DNA of 6,826 bases from Lutibacter sp. UBA4458 (GTDB taxonomy: Bacteria > Bacteroidota > Bacteroidia > Flavobacteriales > Flavobacteriaceae), in assembly GCA_002390165.1 (NCBI GenBank), contig DGOU01000029.1:1-6826 (forward strand). The letters run 5' to 3'. Under the pieces are notes generated by a model. That model was given only the letters and a program-made list of their open reading frames with translations. It was not told the DNA's origin and searched no databases. The position numbers and the translations under genes are program-made. Positions 1 through 5,056 of the stretch are shown here, piece after piece. The number at the start of each line of letters is the position of its first letter. Position 1 is the first letter of the stretch.

Positions 1-181
1 AACTTTCAACTTTTCTAAAATAAATTTCTCCCTTTTCTGAAAACAGAGTTGAAATAGATTTTTTTTCTTGATTTTCTATATAATTATCTAAATCTACATA
101 TTCCGTATTCACTTTAGAAGCAAGCCGTTTTCCTATTACAGATTTTCCACTTGCCATATAACCAATTAATACAATTTTCAT
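1..181 (-). CDS. aroK: Shikimate kinase, N-terminal part (runs off the left edge)
   Basis: Sixty residues are visible, starting at the ATG at 181-179. Shikimate kinase phosphorylates the 3-hydroxyl of shikimate with ATP in the cytoplasmic pathway to chorismate and the aromatic amino acids. The visible part has the family's order of motifs: a beta strand leading into a Walker A loop GYMASGKS (residues 7-14), then the shikimate-binding stretch VDLDNYIE (29-36, with Asp30 and Asp32), then GEIYFRKVE (51-59), whose Arg56 matches the substrate-binding arginine. The full protein is usually about 170 residues, so roughly two thirds lies outside the window. The gene is divergent from the tRNA-Lys gene. 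The start is the first possible Met and places the Walker loop at the usual distance. The family call is firm; nothing suggests the gene is broken other than by the window edge. Confidence 0.93.
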   Translation of the reverse strand, partial: MKIVLIGYMASGKSVIGKRLASKVNTEYVDLDNYIENQEKKSISTLFSEKGEIYFRKVES

Positions 182-208
182 AAAAATTTGAAATAAAATT
201 TACCACAA

Positions 209-216
209 CAAATATC
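209..216 (-). promoter_or_regulatory. Candidate -7 box for the shikimate kinase gene
   Basis: On the minus strand this reads GATATTTG, one mismatch from the Bacteroidota -7 consensus TAnnTTTG, and it lies 27 bases before the aroK ATG. No good TTG -33 element stands 19 bases upstream; the nearest, in TTATTGTAG, leaves a spacer of only 13. The position suits a promoter with a leader of about 20 bases, but the match is weak in such AT-rich DNA. Confidence 0.3.
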
Positions 217-240
217 GTTTAAAAAACTACAATAAAAAAC

Positions 241-270
241 TTGTATTATACAGATTAGATAGTATATTTG
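241..270 (+). promoter_or_regulatory. Promoter of the tRNA genes (Bacteroidota -33/-7 type)
   Basis: A TTG at 241-243 is followed after 19 bases by TATATTTG at 263-270. The second element is an exact match to TAnnTTTG, and the spacing is the one preferred by the primary sigma factor of Bacteroidetes. Transcription should begin a few bases after 270, leaving about 20 bases of leader before tRNA-Lys. No second promoter of this quality is visible between the two tRNA genes, so this one probably serves both. Sequence match only. Confidence 0.75.
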
Positions 271-296
271 CACTCGCAATAATAAAGAACATTATT

Positions 297-369
297 GACC
301 TGGTAGCTCAGTTGGTAGAGCACCTCCCTTTTAAGGAGGTGGTCCTGGGTTCGAGCCCCAGCCAGGTCA
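297..369 (+). tRNA. tRNA-Lys (anticodon UUU)
   Basis: This is a complete 73-base cloverleaf. The acceptor stem GACCTGG (297-303) pairs with CCAGGTC (362-368), with discriminator A at 369. The anticodon stem CCTCC (323-327) pairs with GGAGG (335-339) and encloses the loop CTTTTAA, giving anticodon TTT at 330-332, which reads lysine AAA/AAG. The D arm (AGCTCAGTTGGTAGAGC) and the T loop TTCGAGC are standard. The 3' CCA is not encoded, since 369 is followed by CAAAA, so a CCA-adding enzyme must supply it. A promoter lies just upstream and a terminator just downstream. Confidence 0.97.
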
Positions 370-370
370 C

Positions 371-404
371 AAAAAAGTTGAGCTGAAAAGCTTAACTTTT
401 TTTT
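371..404 (+). terminator. Intrinsic terminator between the two tRNA genes
   Basis: The arm GTTGAGCT (377-384) pairs with AGCTTAAC (389-396) around a GAAA tetraloop, giving eight pairs with one G-T wobble. Eight Ts follow at 397-404, and the preceding A-run (371-376) can extend the stem. The stem begins only eight bases after the end of tRNA-Lys. It should end or attenuate transcripts from the upstream promoter before tRNA-Leu. Confidence 0.85.
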
Positions 405-425
405 ATTTAAATTAGTTTTATAATT

Positions 426-510
426 GCACATATGGCGGAATTGGTAGACGCGTCAGCTTGAGGGGCTGATATTCACTATGAATGTGCAGGTTCGACTCCT
501 GTTATGTGCA
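426..510 (+). tRNA. tRNA-Leu (anticodon GAG)
   Basis: This is an 85-base class II tRNA. The acceptor stem GCACATA (426-432) pairs with TATGTGC (503-509), discriminator A at 510. The anticodon stem TCAGC (453-457) pairs with GCTGA (465-469) around the loop TTGAGGG, giving anticodon GAG at 460-462 for leucine CUC/CUU codons. The long variable arm ATTCA-CTA-TGAAT (471-483) is the leucine hallmark. The T stem GCAGG/CCTGT (486-490/498-502) has one G-T pair and the loop TTCGACT. CCA is not encoded. Only 21 bases separate it from the T-tract of the upstream terminator, and I see no promoter of its own in that gap. Confidence 0.97.
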
Positions 511-591
511 CAAAAAAAAATGAGAAATCTTAAATAATTAAACCATCATTTGCTTTAATAGATATTTGAATATTATATTTTTTTTGGAGAA

Positions 592-1602
592 CTATTCAAT
601 TAGTTTATTGTCTATTCCAACAAAATACAAATCAAATCCTCCTTTACCTCCTGTTCTATTAGAAGAAAAAACCATCATGGTTTGAGTAAAACTTACCTCT
701 TCATCAAATAATATTGGTCTGTATTCGTCATTTTCCGTATTAATTTTTGCGCCAAAATTTACAGGATTGCTCCAATTACCATTTTCAAACCTACAATAGT
801 ACAAATCATAACCTCCAAAACCACCTGGACGATTGGAAGTGAAAATTAATATATTTTTAAATATGAATGGACATTTATCATCATAAGCACTTGAAATAGT
901 AGTTTCCTTTATAATTAAATGATTACTAGAATCTGATAAAATTTCCTCTAAACTTGCTGTAGGAGTATTAATTGTTGTAGAAAAGATATTGAAATTATTA
1001 TTATCTCTATTTGAGCAAAAAAATATTTTTGATTGGTCTTCATTTAATGTTGGGTATAAATCGTCAAAATTAGAATTCAAAAATTCAACAGGTTTAACTT
1101 CTGAAAAATCTTTATTTGTTTTATTTGAAGTAAAATAAATGTCATAGTTTCCTTTTATATCCGAAGCATATAAAACCGTATAGATAAAATCATTAAAATC
1201 ATAACCAGTAATGGCATTTGGTCCCAACTCATTCTCTTGTGTATTTATTTTTTTTAATCCTTTTTTAACTTCTTCAAACCGATTAAAAAACACATCCCAA
1301 TCCAAATAATTATTCATAACCTCTAGAACACCAGTAAACTTGTCAAAATTTATATTCATTGGTTTATAAATAATGTCAAAATTTTCCCCAAAACTATTTC
1401 TGTTTGAAGAAAAACAAAATGGAATTAACCTACCTTTTGTAGGTGCTGTAGAATTATAATCGTCGTATTTTGTATTAAAGTCTTCTAAATTTACAGGAGA
1501 TTCTGGTAAAAATCCTTCCTTATATTTATAGGTTTCTGGGTTATCCTTTTGGCAAGAAAAAAAGAATAGTAATGCGAACAAAATTAAAAATGTATTTTTC
1601 AT
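592..1602 (-). CDS. Lipoprotein with PD40/TolB-like beta-propeller repeats
   Basis: The 336-residue protein starts with a lipoprotein signal peptide: hydrophobic from residue 4, lipobox FFSC with the lipidated Cys at 17. It is therefore membrane-anchored outside the cytoplasm. The rest carries PD40 (WD40-like, TolB-type) blade motifs: FSSNR (64-68), ASDIKGNYDIYF (146-157), FCSNRDNNNFNIF (195-207), FTSNRPGGFGGYDLYY (254-269) and FSSNRTGGKGGFDLYF (312-327). The last two are the best, with the S-N-R-x-G-G-x-G-G-x-D-L-Y pattern. Residues 80-140, between the first two motifs, lack the pattern and may be a diverged blade or an insertion. Such propellers usually mediate protein or glycan contacts. 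There is no C-terminal OmpA domain as in PorE-type proteins, and no enzyme motif. The specific role is unknown. It is probably transcribed alone, since a strong terminator closes the upstream gene set. Confidence 0.88.
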   Translation of the reverse strand: MKNTFLILFALLFFFSCQKDNPETYKYKEGFLPESPVNLEDFNTKYDDYNSTAPTKGRLIPFCFSSNRNSFGENFDIIYKPMNINFDKFTGVLEVMNNYLDWDVFFNRFEEVKKGLKKINTQENELGPNAITGYDFNDFIYTVLYASDIKGNYDIYFTSNKTNKDFSEVKPVEFLNSNFDDLYPTLNEDQSKIFFCSNRDNNNFNIFSTTINTPTASLEEILSDSSNHLIIKETTISSAYDDKCPFIFKNILIFTSNRPGGFGGYDLYYCRFENGNWSNPVNFGAKINTENDEYRPILFDEEVSFTQTMMVFSSNRTGGKGGFDLYFVGIDNKLIE

Positions 1603-1632
1603 TGTATTTTTTTATAGCTAATAAGTTTAACC

Positions 1633-1665
1633 ATTTTTTTAAAAAAATAGTATGATAAAAATCAT
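1633..1665. repeat. Two inverted repeats upstream of the PD40 lipoprotein gene
   Basis: A perfect 16-base palindrome of seven Ts and seven As flanked by A and T (1633-1648) is followed three bases later by ATGAT-AAAA-ATCAT (1652-1665). Together they lie 31-63 bases before the ATG at 1602, where a promoter or operator is expected. No convincing TTG/TAnnTTTG pair was found here. The A/T palindrome may be no more than the base composition. The ATGAT repeat could be a regulator site or a small hairpin. Confidence 0.35.
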
Positions 1666-1726
1666 TACCTCTGTATTTTGTTTAAAAATTTTGTAAGATT
1701 TAACCGTTGTGTGCATTTTAAAAAGC

Positions 1727-1758
1727 AAAAAAAAAGCCAGTTAATTAACTGGCTTTCT
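1727..1758 (-). terminator. Intrinsic terminator at the end of the minus-strand gene set
   Basis: A 24-base perfect palindrome spans 1733-1756, with the core stem GCCAGTT (1736-1742) pairing with AACTGGC (1747-1753) around AATT. Read on the minus strand, the stem is followed by nine Ts (complement of the A-run 1727-1735). It starts about a dozen bases after the stop of the gene ending at 1765. On the plus strand the stem is followed only by an interrupted T-tract, so it is mainly a minus-strand terminator. Confidence 0.92.
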
Positions 1759-1764
1759 TTAATA

Positions 1765-2502
1765 TTATTTATCTATACTTATTTCCCATACTTCACTTTT
1801 AATAGATTCGGTAACTGCCTCCCATTCTTTTATAGCATTTAACCAGCTTCCTTCTCCATTAACTTCTTCGTAATACTTTTTAATGCTACTATCATCATCC
1901 ATATCAGCCCATGAATTCATTGTCCAAACTATGGCTACGTCTCGTCCATCATCTTGGTTAAATTGATTATTGTAAATGAAAAAATTATCTCCTTTTTTCT
2001 CAAATGCAGCTGTAAATTTTTTAATTACATCTTTAAATCTGTAATAATTTCCTTTTTTAACTTTTATAAACCAAATGTTTTCTAACGGAGGTTTAATATC
2101 ATTTGCTTTAAAACTTAACTTATCATTTAGCCTCCAATATTCAGTCATTCCATATTTTTTAACAGTTGGTGAAACTGTTTTATTCCAATGGTCTTCATGC
2201 GCTCCTTTACTTGGTCGGTTGTCTAACTGGCTAAATGTAGTTGAGCCCATTATCCAAACATACCAACCTGTATATTTTCCAGTAGCAATTCTATCTAAAC
2301 TTGCAATGTATGGATCTTGACTATGAAATTTTTTGTTGTGTTCTTTAACCGAGTTAACAAAAGCTTTTTCCATTCCAATTTTAGGTAGCATATACGTTAA
2401 CTCTACCATAGTGTAACTTTTTTTCTCTTGAGAGATACCTGTTGTGGTTAAAAATATTGCAGCAATAAGCAATACAGTTAACGAAAATTTGTTTGTTTTC
2501 AT
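1765..2502 (-). CDS. Exported protein, probable tandem dimeric alpha-beta-barrel domains
   Basis: With the ATG at 2502 the product is 245 residues and begins with a good Sec signal peptide: Lys at 2 and 5, a hydrophobic core at 7-20, likely cleavage after GIS (22-24). An in-frame ATG at 2541 would place 13 extra polar residues before this signal, so the later start is preferred. The mature part reads as two similar halves, about 31-131 and 140-243. Each has a beta strand (VELTYML; IWFIKVK), a helix rich in Lys and Phe (EKAFVNSVKEHNKKF; YRFKDVIKKFTAAF), two strands with an aromatic core (GWYVWIMGS; VAIVWTMNS) and a C-terminal strand after a helix (TEYWRL; SEVWEI). This fits two ferredoxin-like dimeric alpha-beta-barrel domains (NIPSNAP/EthD-like) fused in one chain, but no diagnostic catalytic motif is visible. 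It is the last gene before the terminator and follows the NTF2-like lipoprotein gene after 57 bases. Substrate unknown. Confidence 0.82.
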   Translation of the reverse strand: MKTNKFSLTVLLIAAIFLTTTGISQEKKSYTMVELTYMLPKIGMEKAFVNSVKEHNKKFHSQDPYIASLDRIATGKYTGWYVWIMGSTTFSQLDNRPSKGAHEDHWNKTVSPTVKKYGMTEYWRLNDKLSFKANDIKPPLENIWFIKVKKGNYYRFKDVIKKFTAAFEKKGDNFFIYNNQFNQDDGRDVAIVWTMNSWADMDDDSSIKKYYEEVNGEGSWLNAIKEWEAVTESIKSEVWEISIDK

Positions 2503-2532
2503 TTTTAAAAATTTTAAGTTAGTATTAAATAT

Positions 2533-2553
2533 ATATCGCATTAATTGTGATAT
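2533..2553. repeat. Imperfect palindrome in the 57-base gap before the last gene
   Basis: The 21-base sequence has perfect five-base outer arms, ATATC at 2533-2537 and GATAT at 2549-2553, and further matches inside (CA at 2539-2540 with TG at 2546-2547). It lies between the stop of the NTF2-like lipoprotein gene and the preferred start at 2502. It could be an intercistronic hairpin, a processing site or an operator. In AT-rich DNA it may also be chance. Confidence 0.3.
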
Positions 2554-2559
2554 CTGTTT

Positions 2560-3435
2560 TTATTTTTCTAATGCATCAGCAATTCCTTTAGTATCTGCAA
2601 ACTGTTGAAATTTAGTTATTTTACCCTCTTTTAAATCCCAAAGATGTGCCATTTGTAAATTAATAATTGCTCCATTTTTTTTGTATTTGGCTTTATATCG
2701 TCCTGTAACTAAAATTTTATTATTTGCCATTTCATTAAAATTAAGGTCTGCTAAATGCCAATAATCCCATTCATTTCCTATACGCCCAAAAACACCTTTT
2801 ACAATAGCATCAAAACCTATATAAGGATTACCATCGGCAAAAGGGAAATTTTCTGCTTCATTCCATTCAATATTAGAATCCATAGCGGCTCCAACTGCAT
2901 TTATATCACCGGCAGCAAAATTCTTATATAATTTTTGGATAATACTTAAATTATTAGGATTAGATACAATGCCTAATTGTTGCATAAACGCCATATTATC
3001 CATAAAATCTTGTTCTTTTGCAATTTTCCCATTTTTCATTTTAACCAAAGTAACTCCATCAATATTTACAGTTTTACCCGTTGCATTAATTCCAAAAAAG
3101 ATGCCTGTGTGTTTTCCTTGAAAATTCCAATGTTTTACAATGTTATCACCTTGTCCAAAGACATTTATTACCGTAAATTTAATATCTGAAAAACCAGTTA
3201 AGTAATTTTTATAAAAATCTTTAACAGCTTCAATACCAACTATATTGTCAGGAGCCATAATCAGCGTAATATTTTTATCAAAACGGGCTTCATTAAAATA
3301 ATCTAAGTTTCTGTTATTAATTATTTCATCCCAAGTTTGAGTATACATTTTTATATCTTTATTAATATTATTCTTGGAACAAGAGATAAATAATAAGGAA
3401 ATTGTAAGGATAATTTGTAGCGTTAATTTTTTCAT
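2560..3435 (-). CDS. Lipoprotein with two NTF2/SnoaL-like domains
   Basis: The 291-residue protein has a lipoprotein signal peptide with lipobox FISC (Cys19), so it is anchored outside the cytoplasm. Domain 1 (about 28-156) resembles SnoaL-type ester cyclases: GKHTGIFFGINATGK (107-121), then VKMKNGKIAKEQDFMDN with Asp146 in the place of the family's catalytic acid, then QQLG (152-155). Domain 2 (about 162-286) resembles the ketosteroid-isomerase-like group: IEWNEAENFPFADGNPYIG (189-207), a VFGRIGNEWDYW stretch (215-226) and a C-terminal GKITKFQQFADT (271-282). Both have the cone-shaped NTF2 fold used for binding or isomerising small hydrophobic molecules; substrates cannot be told. Fusing two different NTF2-like types in one lipoprotein is unusual. 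It lies 35 bases after the SDR gene and 57 before the alpha-beta-barrel gene, suggesting co-transcription. The start leaves an A-rich leader without a Shine-Dalgarno sequence. Confidence 0.88.
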   Translation of the reverse strand: MKKLTLQIILTISLLFISCSKNNINKDIKMYTQTWDEIINNRNLDYFNEARFDKNITLIMAPDNIVGIEAVKDFYKNYLTGFSDIKFTVINVFGQGDNIVKHWNFQGKHTGIFFGINATGKTVNIDGVTLVKMKNGKIAKEQDFMDNMAFMQQLGIVSNPNNLSIIQKLYKNFAAGDINAVGAAMDSNIEWNEAENFPFADGNPYIGFDAIVKGVFGRIGNEWDYWHLADLNFNEMANNKILVTGRYKAKYKKNGAIINLQMAHLWDLKEGKITKFQQFADTKGIADALEK

Positions 3436-3470
3436 TGTTTAGTTTTTTATAGTAAATAGTTTTCGTTTAA

Positions 3471-4409
3471 TTATATGTTGAATTCCTTTAATGTTTGCAA
3501 AACCGATTGAAACTTAATGCCTAATTCTTGTTTTACTAATTTATTTTGATAAATAATTTTAGCATCATTTTTTGGCTTTTTATTGTTTAACATTAAACTA
3601 ATATCAGAAACTGGATAGGTTTCACTACTTAATAAATAGTTTTTACCGTGTAATCCTTTTGTTGTTGCTGCTTTGTACACCGCTTGCGCAATATCTTTTA
3701 CATTGACTATGGCAAATTCAGCATCGGTATCATAAAGCATTTGAATAAATGGATTGGTTGCAATCTTATTTTTAAATAAAAATTGTAAGCCCATAGAAGT
3801 AGAGTCGCCCCTGTTAGACATGGCTTTTCCCATAACACCAACTGGAGAAACTGTTGTAATTTCAAACGAAAGATTAGAATTTTCTTTTATAAATTTTTCA
3901 ACAGTTTGATTTGCAATAAATTTGGCTTGGGCATATGGATGGCTTTCTTTACTTATAAAAGGTGTGTCCTTTTCAGAAAAAGAATCGTAAGGAGTTTTGC
4001 CTTCGACAGGAAAAGGAAAATTAGTATTCCAAGCAGCTACAGAAGCGATAACAACCACTTTTTCTACACTTGGCGTATTGCTAACAACATTTAAAAAGTT
4101 CTCTGTTCCTTTTATGGTTGGATCAAATAATTCAGTTTGAGCGTCTTTAAAATCTAAAACAAAAGGAGTTCCACCGTGAATAACAATATCGCAGTCTTTA
4201 ACAAAATCAATTAAAGCAACTTTATCCAAAACATTCAACTCACTAATATAAAGCCTATCCGCATGATTCAACTTCATTAAATGCTTATATTTTTCTTCTT
4301 TTAAAATATCTGTAGCTGAAACTTTTACTTCAAAATTATTATCTAAAAATATTTTAGTGATATAGCTTCCTATAAAACCAGATCCTCCTATTATTCCTAC
4401 TTTTTTCAT
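3471..4409 (-). CDS. Extended SDR: NAD(P)-dependent epimerase/reductase family protein
   Basis: This 312-residue cytoplasmic protein has no signal peptide. The N-terminal Rossmann motif VGIIGGSGFIGSYI (4-17) contains G-x-x-G-x-x-G at Gly8, Gly11 and Gly14. An Asp at 60-75 spacing and DIVIHGGTP (74-82) form the next nucleotide-contact strand. The catalytic set is Ser123 in VVVIASVAAW (118-127) and Y-x-x-x-K at Tyr159/Lys163 in HPYAQAKF. SPVGVMG (188-194) and VNVKDIAQAVYKA (235-247) are typical of the extended SDR group that includes dihydroflavonol-4-reductase-like and aldehyde reductase enzymes. These reduce or epimerise carbonyl or sugar substrates with NAD(P)H; the substrate here is unknown. 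The length is normal and all core residues are present. It lies 75 bases after the preceding NTF2-like gene and 35 before the next, and is the only soluble cytoplasmic enzyme among otherwise exported or membrane products. Confidence 0.92.
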   Translation of the reverse strand: MKKVGIIGGSGFIGSYITKIFLDNNFEVKVSATDILKEEKYKHLMKLNHADRLYISELNVLDKVALIDFVKDCDIVIHGGTPFVLDFKDAQTELFDPTIKGTENFLNVVSNTPSVEKVVVIASVAAWNTNFPFPVEGKTPYDSFSEKDTPFISKESHPYAQAKFIANQTVEKFIKENSNLSFEITTVSPVGVMGKAMSNRGDSTSMGLQFLFKNKIATNPFIQMLYDTDAEFAIVNVKDIAQAVYKAATTKGLHGKNYLLSSETYPVSDISLMLNNKKPKNDAKIIYQNKLVKQELGIKFQSVLQTLKEFNI

Positions 4410-4484
4410 GATTTTAACTTTTATATTTAAACTAACACCCTAACTTAATGGAATGTTGGTTTTAACTATGGACCGTAAGTTGGC

Positions 4485-5021
4485 TCATTGTTTTGGTGGA
4501 GTTATTTTATATCCGAGCTGTAGCAATACAGATAAATTATCAAAATAAATGGAACTTCTGTTTATTTTACCATTAGCTACACGAGCTGTATATTGATATG
4601 GTAATTTAACTTCTTTTCCGTTTTGGGTAAAAGAATATGTCCCCCATTGTGAAACCCAATCTCCTTGAAGGTTACCTTGTAAAACACGAAAAGTCTGTGT
4701 AACAAAGCCTACTTTTTGATTAGTCCGTACTTTATGGATTTCTTTCCAAGAATTAATACTTTCTAGCTTGTTAATAGAGTCATTTACGGCTGGGCCAAAA
4801 CCTATATATTTTTCTGCTAATAATTGCTCTGCTTTATCCATTTCGTTATTTACTAAGGCTTTTACATAATCATTTACCACTTTAATATCAACTTCTGCAT
4901 CTGGATTTTCTATAACAATATCTTTATAACTTTGCTCTTTGTTTTGAGAATAAGTGATTTGTGATACTGCCAATAATAAAAGGACAATAGGTACTCTTAA
5001 TAATTTTTTTGAGTTTTTCAT
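4485..5021 (-). CDS. Exported NTF2-like (SnoaL-fold) protein
   Basis: The 178-residue product begins with a Sec signal peptide: several Lys/Arg in 2-9, hydrophobic core 10-20, probable cleavage near TYS (23-25). No lipobox Cys is present, so it is probably free in the periplasm or secreted. The mature part (about 45-170) has NTF2-fold features: an N-terminal helix VVNDYVKALVNNEMDKAEQL (48-67), then KYIGFGP (71-77), a beta strand with GDWVSQWGTYSF (120-131), NGKEVKLPYQYTARV (134-148) and the closing NGKINRSSIYFDN (150-162). Its ending YFDNLSVLLQLG (159-170) parallels FMDNMAFMQQLG (144-155) in the neighbouring lipoprotein, putting Asp161 where a catalytic acid would be. Substrate unknown. It lies 35 bases behind the MBOAT gene, with no obvious promoter or terminator in the gap, so it is probably on the same transcript. 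Confidence 0.88.
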   Translation of the reverse strand: MKNSKKLLRVPIVLLLLAVSQITYSQNKEQSYKDIVIENPDAEVDIKVVNDYVKALVNNEMDKAEQLLAEKYIGFGPAVNDSINKLESINSWKEIHKVRTNQKVGFVTQTFRVLQGNLQGDWVSQWGTYSFTQNGKEVKLPYQYTARVANGKINRSSIYFDNLSVLLQLGYKITPPKQ

Positions 5022-5056
5022 GATTTAAAATTTAGTTAGTTAATAATAATTCTTAT

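Noticed and set aside
486..591. tRNA-Leu 3' end as an attachment site for a mobile element
   Set aside because: No repeat of the tRNA 3' end was found elsewhere in the window, and no integrase, phage or transposase gene is present.
511..591. Terminators in the convergent gap between tRNA-Leu and the PD40 lipoprotein gene
   Set aside because: On the plus strand ATATT-TG-AATAT (562-573) precedes a T-run, and on the minus strand a T9 run lies near 512-520. The only stem is five A-T pairs and the minus side has no convincing stem, so neither is called.
592..1602. PD40 lipoprotein as the type IX secretion component PorE
   Set aside because: PorE-type proteins combine TPR, PD40 and a C-terminal OmpA domain. 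This protein ends right after the last PD40 motif and has no TPR or OmpA region.
2075..2320. Plus-strand open frame of 81 codons
   Set aside because: It lies wholly inside the coding sequence of the exported alpha-beta-barrel protein on the other strand, and its translation has no recognisable domain.
2503..2541. Earlier in-frame ATG at 2541 for the exported alpha-beta-barrel protein
   Set aside because: It would put 13 residues (MRYIFNTNLKFLK) in front of an otherwise ideal signal peptide and overlap the imperfect palindrome. The ATG at 2502 is better.
2977..3189. Plus-strand open frame of 70 codons
   Set aside because: It is antisense to domain 1 of the NTF2-like lipoprotein, whose family motifs are clear. 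The plus-strand translation looks random.
3906..4094. Plus-strand open frame of 62 codons
   Set aside because: It is antisense to the SDR catalytic region, including Y-x-x-x-K. It has no domain or upstream signal of its own.
4410..4484. Internal promoter in the 75-base gap before the SDR gene
   Set aside because: The best -7-like string (TAGTTTAA on the minus strand) lacks the final G and has no TTG at a proper distance upstream.
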